This document shows, piece after piece, positions 36,894 to 45,266 of a stretch of 64,000 nt of DNA (the first letter of the stretch is position 1; each line of letters begins with the position of its first letter). The notes beneath the pieces are model-generated. The model was given only the letters and a program-made list of their open reading frames with translations, had not been told where the DNA came from and searched no databases. The position numbers and the translations under genes are program-made. The DNA lies in contig NZ_CP031946.1 in assembly GCF_003443535.1 (NCBI RefSeq), positions 2,108,001 through 2,172,000 on the forward strand, given 5' to 3'. The DNA is from Ruegeria sp. AD91A. GTDB lineage: Bacteria > Pseudomonadota > Alphaproteobacteria > Rhodobacterales > Rhodobacteraceae.

Positions 36894-36990
36894 TGGCTGC
36901 GTGTCCCATGATTCCTGTGCATTGAAAGTCTGCGCAAGGGATGGGGTCTGAGTCAACGGAGTTGCGCAGGATATGGGATTTCAATTTGAG

Positions 36991-36999
36991 TTATCCACA
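36991..36999 (+). promoter_or_regulatory. Perfect DnaA-box sequence upstream of smc
   Basis: TTATCCACA matches the strict DnaA-box consensus and lies in the spacer between smc and the lipoprotein gene. A single 9-mer on either strand is expected about 0.5 times in a random 64-kb window, so chance cannot be excluded. No AT-rich unwinding element or further boxes surround it. Confidence 0.3.
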
Positions 37000-37033
37000 A
37001 CATCTTGCCTAAATGCGCAAGAATGCGCGTGTT

Positions 37034-37441
37034 TTAATAAGGGGTGCATTCAAAGACCTGGTAACCGTAGTCGTCACCGACATTTTCATAGGCACCATAG
37101 TCGATGCACTCGTAGTTCGGGGTAGAGACGGCTGTCAGCAGCAATTGCTTGCCCGCCTCTCGATCACACCCCAGAACACCAACCGTGACCGCCGCATCAC
37201 CCAAAACATCCAGGATCGGACAGCCAGAAACCTGCGCCATCGCCAACGCGGCCCGATCCCGAACCGGACCCAGCCGAGGGGCGTATTGTGCGTTGATCCG
37301 CACAGCCTCGGCCAGATCGCCGCGCACGCGCACATCGAACACACTGCCATTCACAGCCACGCGAGTGGCAGGAACATCGCGAAAATGCGGAGTGCCGGCG
37401 GCGCAGGCGGCCAGCAACAGAAGTGCGAGAAACCGGATCAT
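37034..37441 (-). CDS. Small lipoprotein, unknown function
   Basis: A 135-residue protein from ATG 37441. A short signal ends in the lipobox LLLAAC (Cys13). The mature part has ATRVAVNGSVFDVRVRGDLAEAVRIN and cysteines in VSGCPILDV, GVLGCDREA, NYECIDYG and VFECTPY, which could form two disulfides in the periplasm. It lies between the aminotransferase gene and smc on the same strand. No family recognised. Confidence 0.6.
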   Translation of the reverse strand: MIRFLALLLLAACAAGTPHFRDVPATRVAVNGSVFDVRVRGDLAEAVRINAQYAPRLGPVRDRAALAMAQVSGCPILDVLGDAAVTVGVLGCDREAGKQLLLTAVSTPNYECIDYGAYENVGDDYGYQVFECTPY

Positions 37442-37485
37442 GCCGCAAAGTTGCAGCATTTTGGTTAACAGAACCTTTCCGAACG

Positions 37486-38679
37486 TCAGGCCCGCAGCAC
37501 CTCTCCCAGCCGGCGAATGCCTTCGCGGATCGTCGCCTCGTCGGAATTTGAAAAACTGAGACGGATCGTGTTTGCACCGCTGCCATCCGGGAAAAACGCC
37601 TGCCCCGGAACAAAAGCTACTTTGACTGTGTCCAGCGCACGCGCCAGCAGGTCAGAGCCAATCCTCCCCTCGGGCAACGTGACCCAGATGAACATTCCAC
37701 CCTCAGGGCGTGTCCAATCCACCCCGTCCGGCATATGCTGTTCCAATGCGTTCAGCATCACATCACGGCGGCTGCGATAGACTTCGCGCACTTTTGGAAT
37801 ATGAGTGTCAAAACAGGCCTGCGCCACCTGATGCACGGCCATCTGGTTAATGGTCGCGGAATGAAGGTCGGCTGCCTGTTTCAGCAGTACCATCTGAGAA
37901 ATGACTGGCTTGGACGCAACGACCCATCCCATGCGCAAACCAGGCGACAGCGTTTTCGAGAAACTGCCGCAATAGATCGTCCGACAGTCCTCGATTGACC
38001 CTTTGCGGGCCTGCTCCAAAGACAGTATGGGGGGGATCGGTTCCCCGTCATAGCGCAGAGCCTGATAGGCTCCGTCCTCTATCAACGCGCAATCCAGCTC
38101 CTCGGCCAGATCCAGCAGAGCCTCCCTGCCCTGCAAGTCCACGGTTTCTCCTGTCGGGTTTGCAAAATCCGCTGACAGATAGGCGAACTTCACAGTGCCT
38201 TCGCCTGCTGCGGCCTTGTATTCGTCCGCCCCTTGGTTGCCATTGAGCCGGTCAAAGCGCGGCTCATAGGCGTTGAATGCCGCCAGCGCACCCAGATAAG
38301 TGGGCCACCCAACCAGGGCCGTATCGCCGGGGGACAGGAACAGCTTGCCCAGATAGTCCAGCGCCTGCTGTGAGCCAGAGGTGATCAGGATGTTGTCGAT
38401 GTCACACTCCACCCCGATTTCGTGCATGTGCTGCACCAGCCACTGCCGTAATGGGACATAGCCTTCGCTGACCGAGTATTGCAGCGCCTGCGCTTGCATA
38501 TCCGGCCCCAGGGCCTGCTGAAACGCCTGTGCAAATGCATCGGCGGGAAACAGGGCGGGATCAGGAATCCCACCGGCAAAGGAAATGATGCCGGGTTGGT
38601 CGAGCAGCTTCAGCAGTTCGCGAATCTCTGACGCTTTCATCCGCGAGGCCCGGGTGGCAAACAAAGGGTTTTGGGACAT
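37486..38679 (-). CDS. PLP-dependent aminotransferase (2-aminoadipate/MocR-like class I)
   Basis: A 397-residue fold-type I aminotransferase. Recognisable parts are ISFAGGIPDPALFPADAFA, LITSGSQQALDYLGKL, the PLP lysine in YCGSFSKTLSPGLRMGW, and the C-terminal arginine region NTIRLSFSN. These are typical of the LysN-like/2-aminoadipate family that acts on aromatic, branched or aminoadipate substrates; there is no N-terminal GntR domain. It diverges from a FadR-type regulator across a spacer with a perfect palindrome, so it is probably controlled by that regulator. Confidence 0.85.
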   Translation of the reverse strand: MSQNPLFATRASRMKASEIRELLKLLDQPGIISFAGGIPDPALFPADAFAQAFQQALGPDMQAQALQYSVSEGYVPLRQWLVQHMHEIGVECDIDNILITSGSQQALDYLGKLFLSPGDTALVGWPTYLGALAAFNAYEPRFDRLNGNQGADEYKAAAGEGTVKFAYLSADFANPTGETVDLQGREALLDLAEELDCALIEDGAYQALRYDGEPIPPILSLEQARKGSIEDCRTIYCGSFSKTLSPGLRMGWVVASKPVISQMVLLKQAADLHSATINQMAVHQVAQACFDTHIPKVREVYRSRRDVMLNALEQHMPDGVDWTRPEGGMFIWVTLPEGRIGSDLLARALDTVKVAFVPGQAFFPDGSGANTIRLSFSNSDEATIREGIRRLGEVLRA

Positions 38680-38795
38680 GAGGTTCCTCCGATCTCAATT
38701 CGGCGCAGCCTATGCCCTCTCACATTAAAGTCAATATTGCTGACCTTATTTTTCGGCGGATGTGACCGGGGATTCTTGAACAGCACCAGCGTCCA

Positions 38796-38814
38796 TGGTC
38801 AAATGAATTGACCA
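38796..38814. promoter_or_regulatory. Operator candidate between aminotransferase and FadR-type gene
   Basis: TGGTCAA-ATGAA-TTGACCA is a perfect inverted repeat with 7-bp arms, 15 bases upstream of the regulator ATG. A weaker related element, GTCA-n7-TGAC, lies near 38730-38745 closer to the aminotransferase. TGGT...ACCA arms are usual for FadR/GntR proteins. Autoregulation and control of the divergent gene are the likely roles. Confidence 0.6.
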
Positions 38815-38829
38815 ATTTCGGAAGATGAG

Positions 38830-39600
38830 ATGCCTTTTCACAAAGTTCAGACGGAAAAACTGTCGCTCGCAGTCGTTCGCCAGATCGAGCTTCTGATCCT
38901 GCGTGGCATCCTGCGCCCTGGAGAGCGCCTGCCATCAGAGCGAGAGTTGGCAGAGCGCATGGGCGTTTCGCGCCCGTCCTTGCGTGATGCAATTTCCGAA
39001 CTTCAGGAACAGGGGCTTTTGACCGCGAAAGCCGGATCCGGGATCTATGTGGCCGAGGTTCTGGGCTCTGCCTTTTCCCCTGCGCTGATCCGTTTGTTCG
39101 GCAGCCATGAGGAAGCCGTATTCGACTATCTGTCCTTTCGCCGTGACATGGAAGGGCTGGCGGCCGAACGGGCCGCGCGGATGGGATCAGACAGCGACCT
39201 TAAGGTCGTTCAAGCGATCTTTGACAAGATGCAGGCGGCCCACAACCGAAACGCTGCGAATGACGAGGCGCAGCTGGATGCCGAATTCCACATGGCCATC
39301 ATCGAGGCCAGCCACAATGTGGTGATGCTGCATATGATGCGGTCGATGTATGACCTGCTGGTGCAGGGGGTGTTCTACAATCGCCAGACCATGTTCCGTC
39401 AGCGCGCCACCCGCGAGGCCATCCTAGATCAGCACCGCGCCATCAATGTGGCTCTGCAACAGCGTGATCCTTTGGCTGCACGAAATGCAATTGAACGCCA
39501 TTTGGACTTTGTGGAACGCTGTATGGCGGACCAACAAAAGACCGATCGGAACGAAGCTATTGCGCAACAAAGGCTGCAACACGAAACCGGGCGGACCTAA
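38830..39600 (+). CDS. FadR/GntR family transcriptional regulator
   Basis: A 256-residue regulator. The N-terminal winged helix contains LRPGERLPSERELAERMGVSRPSLRDAI compressed into the usual GntR pattern (about 28-60), with AKAGSGIYVAE as the wing. The C-terminal all-helical FCD domain (about 95-225) has DAEFHMAIIEASHN and the metal-binding histidine near its end (AIERHLDFV). FCD proteins respond to small carboxylates. The divergent aminotransferase is its probable target. Confidence 0.88.
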   Translation: MPFHKVQTEKLSLAVVRQIELLILRGILRPGERLPSERELAERMGVSRPSLRDAISELQEQGLLTAKAGSGIYVAEVLGSAFSPALIRLFGSHEEAVFDYLSFRRDMEGLAAERAARMGSDSDLKVVQAIFDKMQAAHNRNAANDEAQLDAEFHMAIIEASHNVVMLHMMRSMYDLLVQGVFYNRQTMFRQRATREAILDQHRAINVALQQRDPLAARNAIERHLDFVERCMADQQKTDRNEAIAQQRLQHETGRT

Positions 39601-39642
39601 GGGCCGTCCTGATAATTCAGACCGAGCAGGGCAAGGCCGGGA

Positions 39643-40476
39643 CTAGGCGGCGCCTGACGCGGCTGGAAGCAGATGTCGGGGAAACGGAGCCCCGCTGCCT
39701 TCTCCCAGACGGTCCTCAGCGGCCAGTGTTGTCAGGGCCGGGTCGATGAACAGCCTTGCACCGCGATCCCTCAGATGTTTGTGCAGCATAACATGTTCGC
39801 ACACTTGTTGGCCTTTTTCGTCCCGGCAAGAATAGCGCAATCCCCGCAGCGCGCGGGATTTATACAACCCGGCACCTCCGAAAGCGCTGTCGACCGGGAT
39901 CAGGGGCGTATCGGCAGGAATGTGAAACTGGCGGTCAAAAACAGCGGACTTCATAACAGACCGGCGCCATTTACGACGCCCGAACAGCGGCCTGCGCGTG
40001 CTTTGAATGCGTTGCCACACGTCTTCATCACACCAGCCAGGGCATCGCAGCGCGTAGATATCGTCATACGCTGGTTTGGGGTTGGCGAAAACACCTTCCC
40101 ACAACGGGGCGACCCGCTGCGCTGCTGCCAGAACTGTCTGAGCATCCAGGCAGGTATTCGGACCATCCATATCCAACACCAGTGTCAACTCCAGGTCCCT
40201 GTCTTGGTCCTCGAGTTTTTTGAGAACTGCGTTCCTGGCCGCCGTGATGCGCTCGACCCGGTTTGGCAATTCTGACGCTAGACCATCCAGTCGCATGATA
40301 TCGACATGCCTACTTTGACCCGCATAGTCGGACAACACTTGATCCGTACCGTCCGTGTTGTCGTTCGTCGCAATGGTGACAGTGAACCGGCGCAACTGCG
40401 CGGACAGGTTTTCGATCCTGTTGATCGTGTCGATCAGCGCCGACCCGCCATTTCGGACGACGCCGACAATATTCAT
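39643..40476 (-). CDS. Glycosyltransferase-like protein
   Basis: A 277-residue protein from ATG 40476, where the Rossmann-like start NIVGVVRNGGSALIDTI begins; the open frame extends to 40617. It has VTIATNDNTDGTDQVL, an acidic DMD motif in TLVLDMDGPNTCLDA (about 117), and GGAGLYKSRALRGLRYSC. This suits a GT-A-type transferase with nucleotide-sugar bound at DMD, perhaps the CAP59/mannosyltransferase-like group. Acceptor unknown. It lies downstream of the F0 operon terminator on the same strand. Confidence 0.5.
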   Translation of the reverse strand: MNIVGVVRNGGSALIDTINRIENLSAQLRRFTVTIATNDNTDGTDQVLSDYAGQSRHVDIMRLDGLASELPNRVERITAARNAVLKKLEDQDRDLELTLVLDMDGPNTCLDAQTVLAAAQRVAPLWEGVFANPKPAYDDIYALRCPGWCDEDVWQRIQSTRRPLFGRRKWRRSVMKSAVFDRQFHIPADTPLIPVDSAFGGAGLYKSRALRGLRYSCRDEKGQQVCEHVMLHKHLRDRGARLFIDPALTTLAAEDRLGEGSGAPFPRHLLPAASGAA

Positions 40477-40609
40477 CGAAACTGCGTTGCCTGACACCGC
40501 CTGTCTTTCCCTGCTATTGTCACGCCCCCAGCGGAGCGCTCCTATCAACCTGATCCCCGGCAGGTCATAGGATTCGGAGTGTTTCGAACAACAGAAACAG
40601 AAGCGGGCC

Positions 40610-40646
40610 AAAAACAAAAGACCCGACAGCCAAAAGCTCTCGGGTC
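40610..40646 (-). terminator. Terminator of the F0 operon
   Basis: On the minus strand GACCCGA-g-AGC-tttt-g-GCT-g-TCGGGTC (40646-40620) forms a two-part stem followed by TTTTGTTTTT. It lies 32 bases beyond the atpF stop. Confidence 0.88.
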
Positions 40647-40677
40647 GTCTGTTTCATTTGTCTGTCGGGGTCACCCT

Positions 40678-41238
40678 TCAGTGCAGCTTGGCACCTACAT
40701 CTGCAATCGATGCATCGATCAGCTTGTTGGCCTGCGCTGCGGTCATTTGCTTCGCCAGAACCGAGCTTGCCGCGGAAACCGCAACCGAAACGGCCTGATC
40801 ACGCACTTCCTTCACTGCAGATGCTTCAGCCGAAGCGATCTGGTCTTGAGCAGCCGCAAGACGACGCTCGATCGACTTTTCCAAGTCAACTTTCGCCTGT
40901 TCTGCTGCCAAAGCCGCGTCTTCCTTCGCTGCTGCAACAATCGCATCGGCCTGCCCCTGAACTTCACGCTGCTTGCGCTCGTAAGAGGCCAGCAAAGTGC
41001 GTGCTTCTTCATGCAGCGCACGGGCTTCGTCCAGTTCGGATTTGATGCCTTCGGCACGGTTGTCCAGCGCACCGCCGATCATACCGGGGACCTTGAAGTA
41101 GAACAGGACCGCGATGAAGACGATGAAGCCCAGAAGGACGACAAAGTCGGTATTGCCAAGCGAGAAAAACGGGCCGCTTGCGGCAAAGGCCGGGCTGGCT
41201 GCACCAACGGTCAGGACAAGAGCAAGAGTGTTCCGCAT
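40678..41238 (-). CDS. atpF: F0F1 ATP synthase subunit b
   Basis: A 186-residue subunit b. A cleavable-looking N-terminus ([15 protein letters not shown]) precedes one membrane helix, about residues 30-52, [20 protein letters not shown], then a long charged coiled coil rich in Ala, Glu and Lys. It forms the peripheral stalk with b'. Last gene of the F0 operon, 5 bases after atpF', followed by a terminator. Confidence 0.93.
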   Translation of the reverse strand: MRNTLALVLTVGAASPAFAASGPFFSLGNTDFVVLLGFIVFIAVLFYFKVPGMIGGALDNRAEGIKSELDEARALHEEARTLLASYERKQREVQGQADAIVAAAKEDAALAAEQAKVDLEKSIERRLAAAQDQIASAEASAVKEVRDQAVSVAVSAASSVLAKQMTAAQANKLIDASIADVGAKLH

Positions 41239-41243
41239 GTCAC

Positions 41244-41795
41244 TTATCCTTTCGTCTGCGCGTCAACAGCACTGGCAATAGCATCAGCTTCCGCTTCGCC
41301 GCCCAGCGCAATTACCAGTTCAGCCGCCGTATCCTTGGCAACCACCTGAATGCTTTCCAGCGCACCGACACGGATTTCGGCAATCGCCTTTTCCGATTCA
41401 GCCGCCTTTGCAGCGATTTCCGCGTCCGCCTTTGCAATCGCGACATCCAGACCAGACTGGATTTCGGCGCGTGCTTCGGCAGCGATCCGCTGCGCTTCGG
41501 CACGGGCATCGGCCAGCGCCTTGTTATAGGCCTCTTCGGCCTCGACCGCTTTGGCCTTCAGATCTTCGGCCGCAGCCAGGTCATTTGTAATGGTCCCCTG
41601 ACGTTCCGCCAGGATTGCCGCGATGCGCGGCAGGGCCACGCGGGACAGGACCAGAAAGATGACGACCAGCGTAATGACCAGCCAGAAAATCTGGTTGGGG
41701 AACCAATCGAAGCAGAGCTGTGGCATCCCGATGGCAGAGCCATGCGAGTCGACGCACGAGCCAACTACTTCTTCTGAAATGGGTTCAGTCGCCAT
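41244..41795 (-). CDS. atpF': F0F1 ATP synthase subunit b'
   Basis: A 183-residue subunit b'. After about 30 residues a single helix [20 protein letters not shown] enters the membrane, followed by a coiled coil beginning [15 protein letters not shown]. Two different b-type subunits (b and b') are the rule in alphaproteobacteria, where they form a heterodimeric stator. It lies between atpE and atpF. Confidence 0.93.
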   Translation of the reverse strand: MATEPISEEVVGSCVDSHGSAIGMPQLCFDWFPNQIFWLVITLVVIFLVLSRVALPRIAAILAERQGTITNDLAAAEDLKAKAVEAEEAYNKALADARAEAQRIAAEARAEIQSGLDVAIAKADAEIAAKAAESEKAIAEIRVGALESIQVVAKDTAAELVIALGGEAEADAIASAVDAQTKG

Positions 41796-41881
41796 GATGT
41801 CCTCCGTCGGAACGTTGTCTTTACAACAGATGGGCCGCTATGGCTTGGGCCCACCTGCGCGTAAGGATCAGGTTCCGCAGA

Positions 41882-42106
41882 TTAGACGGCGAACATCAGC
41901 AGCAGCGAGACCAGGAATGCGAAGATCCCCAGGGCTTCTGCGAATGCGATACCGATGAACAGGGTTGCGGTCTGCGAAGCAGCCGCCGAAGGGTTGCGCA
42001 GGGCGCCGGCCAGGAAGTTGCCTGCTACGTTGCCCACCCCGATTGCGGCTGCGCCGGAACCGATTGCTGCCAGGCCTGCGCCGATGTGTGCGAGATCGCC
42101 TTCCAT
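41882..42106 (-). CDS. atpE: F0F1 ATP synthase subunit c
   Basis: A 74-residue proteolipid with two helices joined by the polar loop RNPSAA. The first helix is glycine-rich ([20 protein letters not shown]). The proton-carrying glutamate is in [16 protein letters not shown] (near residue 57). It forms the rotor ring. The 86-base spacer to atpF' is longer than elsewhere in the operon, which may help its higher expression. Confidence 0.96.
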   Translation of the reverse strand: MEGDLAHIGAGLAAIGSGAAAIGVGNVAGNFLAGALRNPSAAASQTATLFIGIAFAEALGIFAFLVSLLLMFAV

Positions 42107-42154
42107 GATGTTTCTCCTTACGAATTGGAAGTTTCGATGTTTGGGTATCGGACC

Positions 42155-42913
42155 TTAGTGCGACGGATGCAGCGCATCCTTCAGGTATACACAGGTCAGA
42201 ATGGTGAATACGTAGGCCTGAATGAAGGCCACCAGGACCTCAAGGCCGTACATTGCGGTGATCGCCAGAACCGACACGGGCGAAATCACGGCAATCGCGG
42301 CGAAGCCTGCGAAAACCTTGATCACCGCGTGGCCTGCCATGACGTTACCGGCAAGACGAATGGAGTGGCTGACGGGACGCACGAAGTACGAGATCAGCTC
42401 GATGATTGCCAGGATCGGGCGCAGCGCCAACGGCGCGCTGGACACCCAGAACAAACCCAGGAACCCGGCGCCGTTCTTGACGAAGCCCAAAATGGTCACG
42501 GTCAGGAACACGGCCAGCGCCAGCGGGATGGTCACGGCGAAATGCGATGTCGTGGTGAACGAGGTCGGGATCAGACCCAGGAAGTTCGCGGTCACGATGA
42601 ACATGAACAGGGTCATGACATAAGGGAAGTACTTGACGCCTTCCTTGCCGCAAATGTCTTCCAGCATCTTGTAGATGAAGCCATAGGCCAGTTCCGCCAC
42701 CGACTGCATACGCGTCGGCACAATGGCACGTTTGGATGTGGGCAGAACCAGCAGAGCTGTTACGGCCAGCACTGCAAAGAACAACCACAGAGTCACGTTG
42801 GTGACCGTGAACATGCCTATCGCACCGTCGCCGAACAGCGGCTTGACGATGAACTGATCCATCGGGTGGAATACCAGGCTGCTGCCTTCTGCTGCGGTGG
42901 TCTCAGTTGCCAC
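42155..42913 (-). CDS. atpB: F0F1 ATP synthase subunit a
   Basis: A 252-residue membrane protein with about six helices. The essential arginine lies in [16 protein letters not shown] (near residue 188), and the C-terminus ends in [19 protein letters not shown]. It forms the proton half-channels against the c-ring. It starts 2 bases after the atpI stop. Confidence 0.96.
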   Translation of the reverse strand: MATETTAAEGSSLVFHPMDQFIVKPLFGDGAIGMFTVTNVTLWLFFAVLAVTALLVLPTSKRAIVPTRMQSVAELAYGFIYKMLEDICGKEGVKYFPYVMTLFMFIVTANFLGLIPTSFTTTSHFAVTIPLALAVFLTVTILGFVKNGAGFLGLFWVSSAPLALRPILAIIELISYFVRPVSHSIRLAGNVMAGHAVIKVFAGFAAIAVISPVSVLAITAMYGLEVLVAFIQAYVFTILTCVYLKDALHPSH

Positions 42914-42915
42914 GT

Positions 42916-43248
42916 TCAGTCCCTCTCGTCCTTCTCGGCCGCCGATGCCGCCGTTTGTTTATCTTGAACCTCTTTCGCGCTGCGGAGCATAACCTTCACG
43001 CCCGCGACAAGGCCCAGCAATGTGAACAGCACCAGAAAGATCGGGATCGTCCCGAGCAGGCTGTCCAGCCCGTATCCGATGCCAAATCCGATCCCGAGAC
43101 CGGAAACCATTTCAATGACCATCCTCCAGGCAAGCTCGCCCCCGGACACGTCAGCGTCCGCACGAGGTTTTGGCGCCTTGGCCTTTTTCGCCGCCTCGAT
43201 CTTGGCCTCCAGCTGCGCCATCCGCTGCTTTTGGTCATCATCGGTCAC
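42916..43248 (-). CDS. atpI: ATP synthase assembly protein AtpI
   Basis: A 110-residue protein. A charged N-terminal stretch ([19 protein letters not shown]) precedes two hydrophobic helices with glycine repeats ([19 protein letters not shown], then [18 protein letters not shown]). This is the alphaproteobacterial AtpI/Z type, thought to help c-ring assembly and Mg handling. First gene of the F0 operon. Confidence 0.9.
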   Translation of the reverse strand: MTDDDQKQRMAQLEAKIEAAKKAKAPKPRADADVSGGELAWRMVIEMVSGLGIGFGIGYGLDSLLGTIPIFLVLFTLLGLVAGVKVMLRSAKEVQDKQTAASAAEKDERD

Positions 43249-43278
43249 GGGCGTTTCCCTCGTACAGTCTTGGGCATG

Positions 43279-43307
43279 GTGCTAAGGCGCGAAAGGCGCA
43301 GAGTCAA
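43279..43307 (-). promoter_or_regulatory. Candidate sigma-70 promoter of the F0 operon
   Basis: On the minus strand TTGACT (43307-43302) and TAGCAC (43284-43279) are separated by 17 bases, about 30 bases before the atpI start. The -35 is near consensus, the -10 weak. Confidence 0.5.
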
Positions 43308-43432
43308 CGACCTTGAACGCCCTGATTGACGCACCTTAACACTCTGAAAAAGTTGTATTTTCCAGAAGACCCAAGGCACGCCAATCGCTCCGATGGCCAC
43401 CGGTGCGCCGCCAGAGCCCTGAATCTCCATAT

Positions 43433-43448
43433 TCAACCAAATGGTTGA
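43433..43448. promoter_or_regulatory. Operator candidate of the ArsR-type gene
   Basis: TCAACCA-AA-TGGTTGA is a perfect inverted repeat with 7-bp arms, centred about 40 bases upstream of the ArsR-type ATG, and a further half site ATGGTTG lies at 43464. Such CAACC/GGTTG palindromes fit winged-helix dimers of this family. Autorepression is the likely role. Confidence 0.55.
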
Positions 43449-43479
43449 CCAATCCCGACGGCTATGGTTGAGCGGACAC

Positions 43480-43815
43480 ATGTCCAACGATCTCGACACA
43501 GTCTTTGCAGCCCTCGCCGACCCCACCCGCCGCGCTATCCTGGCGATGCTGCTGGAGGATGATATGGCCGTGACAGATGTGGCCGAACCGTTCGAGATGT
43601 CGCTGGCCGCGATTTCCAAACACTTGGTGATACTGACCAAGGCAGGTCTGATCAGTCAGGAAAAACACGGGCGGGTAAAGTGGTGCAAACTCGAACCTGA
43701 CGCCTTGCGCGCCGCTTCGGTCTGGATGCAGGGGTTCGGGCAATTCGAACCCGTCAATCTGGACGCGTTCGAACGGTTTCTAGAAATTGAACTGCCGAGG
43801 TCGGACGAGGCCTAA
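43480..43815 (+). CDS. ArsR family transcriptional regulator
   Basis: A 111-residue winged-helix protein from ATG 43480. FAALADPTRRAILAMLLEDD and MSLAAISKHLVILTKAGLIS are the signature helices of the HTH_20-type ArsR group, and EKHGRVKWCKLEPDALR is the wing. Only one cysteine remains and there is no CxC metal site, so metal sensing is unlikely. Relatives are usually followed by an SRPBCC (AHSA1) gene, which is absent here; it instead converges with usp (4-base overlap). It diverges from the F0 operon. Confidence 0.85.
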   Translation: MSNDLDTVFAALADPTRRAILAMLLEDDMAVTDVAEPFEMSLAAISKHLVILTKAGLISQEKHGRVKWCKLEPDALRAASVWMQGFGQFEPVNLDAFERFLEIELPRSDEA

Positions 43816-44225
43816 CGCACCACAAAAACCGACATGCTGGCGTGTTTCGCCAGATAACCGGCGTGGCTCGAGAAGATGTAGTCGGTGATCCGGGGTGCGT
43901 GGGTGCCGACAATGACCAGATCTGCGCCAATCTCCTCCGCAGCACGGGTCAGATCGCTGTCCACTTCGGCGGCGACGTCGACCGAATGCACCTTGCGCAT
44001 GGAAACGTCGGATCCACTCTCAGCAGCCAACTGTTCGGTGAACTCCGCCAATTCCTTGTCGATCTCAGCTTCGGTTTCCGAGGATTCACCCATATGGGCC
44101 CCGGTGACGCTGACCAGAGTAATTTTAGCCCCCTGCCATTTTGCAACTTGTGCAGCGACATCGGCCGCTTTGCGAACCTCGGGCGGTAGATGCCGGTCAA
44201 TCGGCAACATGATGTGTTTGAACAT
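43812..44225 (-). CDS. Universal stress protein (UspA family)
   Basis: A 137-residue single-domain Usp: FKHIMLPIDRHLPPEVRKA at the N-terminus, ITLVSVTGAHMG, and GADLVIVGTHAPRITDYIF near the C-terminus. The ATP-binding GxxGxxxxxxxxxG[ST] motif is not intact, so it probably belongs to the non-ATP-binding group. It has AAAGGAGGA before the ATG and an FNR-like box about 60 bases upstream, suggesting induction when oxygen is low. Confidence 0.88.
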   Translation of the reverse strand: MFKHIMLPIDRHLPPEVRKAADVAAQVAKWQGAKITLVSVTGAHMGESSETEAEIDKELAEFTEQLAAESGSDVSMRKVHSVDVAAEVDSDLTRAAEEIGADLVIVGTHAPRITDYIFSSHAGYLAKHASMSVFVVR

Positions 44226-44278
44226 GATCTCCTCCTTTAGCTTGCTGACGAAGCTAATGGAGGTGCCGCAAGGGCGCC

Positions 44279-44292
44279 TTGATCTGGCTCAA
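44279..44292 (-). promoter_or_regulatory. FNR/FnrL-type box upstream of usp
   Basis: TTGAT-CTGG-CTCAA (plus-strand reading) matches TTGAT-N4-ATCAA at nine of ten positions. On the minus strand a CATTAG element lies 20 bases beyond the box, the distance expected for a class II FNR promoter, and an inverted repeat TAGCTT/AAGCTA follows in the leader. Universal stress genes are known FNR/FnrL targets in related bacteria. Confidence 0.55.
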
Positions 44293-44351
44293 CAAAATCT
44301 ATCTCTGGGATGTATCTTGGATTCGCCCGGTTCCGCCCGAGAAGATGGGCC

Positions 44352-45266
44352 TTATTCCATGACGCGGCGAACTGGCACCGAGGGCGGGATTTCCTCTTTC
44401 AACAGCATAAGCAAAGCGATGATTGTCAGCGCCACACCACCCAGGATCAAACCGGGTGGCACGCCTTTGCCCAGCGCAATCTCCCACAAAATGACCCAGC
44501 TGGGAACTAGGTAGGTATAGGCCATGACCTTGGCCGACGGCAGCCGCAGGGAAGAAAACTGCACCAACACGAAGCTGGCTGCCGTTGCAAAGAACGAAAT
44601 ATAGAACAAGCCGATCCAGACAATGGCCGGAAGCGCAGCCCAATCGGTGGCCATCAGGTCAGACCAGCCGAGCACGACCAACAACAGGCACCCGGCGACC
44701 AGCGTACCGAAGGTAAAGACCACGGCGGGCTCTCCTCGGTTCAGCTTGCGGATCGTGGGCGTATAAATCGCGTGGGCGACGCAGCCCCAGAAATAGATGA
44801 TCTCGCCCCCACCGATTTCAAAGGCACGGAACATCTGCCAGTCGGCCCGAAAGATCACCCACAGCGCGCCCACCGCACCGATGGTCAGTGCCAGCGCCAT
44901 GCGCGGCGTTGTGATCTGGCGCAACAAGACCCACCCCGCCATGGCAGAAACAACTGGTGTCAAAGTGAATACCGCGGCCGCACTGACAGGCGGCGCGGTT
45001 TGCAGCCCATAAAACATCAGGACGAAATAGGTGGCGAATAGACCCCCAAGTACCAGATAACGCCAAGGCGCCTGCGCGGCGCTGCGTGGCAGGCCGGTTG
45101 TTGCAAGCGCGGCCAAACCAATCACCGCAGCGGCAATCGCAAAGCGCACCGCGTTCAGAGCGGCCGGGGCAATCTCGTTGGCGATCATGGACCCCAGCGA
45201 AAAGCTGCCCGCAACAAGGGCTGAGAAGGTCAGCATGGCCAGATGGCCACGCATCTGCGGATTCAT
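44352..45266 (-). CDS. EamA family (DMT superfamily) transporter
   Basis: A 304-residue, ten-helix membrane protein from ATG 45266, made of two EamA halves (FSALVAGSFSLGSMI near residue 15; CVAHAIYTPTIRKLNRG near 175). GLQTAPPVSAAAVFTLTPV is typical of the drug/metabolite transporter superfamily. It may export amino acids or metabolites; substrate unknown. The ATG overlaps the LysR-type gene stop as ATGA. Confidence 0.85.
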   Translation of the reverse strand: MNPQMRGHLAMLTFSALVAGSFSLGSMIANEIAPAALNAVRFAIAAAVIGLAALATTGLPRSAAQAPWRYLVLGGLFATYFVLMFYGLQTAPPVSAAAVFTLTPVVSAMAGWVLLRQITTPRMALALTIGAVGALWVIFRADWQMFRAFEIGGGEIIYFWGCVAHAIYTPTIRKLNRGEPAVVFTFGTLVAGCLLLVVLGWSDLMATDWAALPAIVWIGLFYISFFATAASFVLVQFSSLRLPSAKVMAYTYLVPSWVILWEIALGKGVPPGLILGGVALTIIALLMLLKEEIPPSVPVRRVME

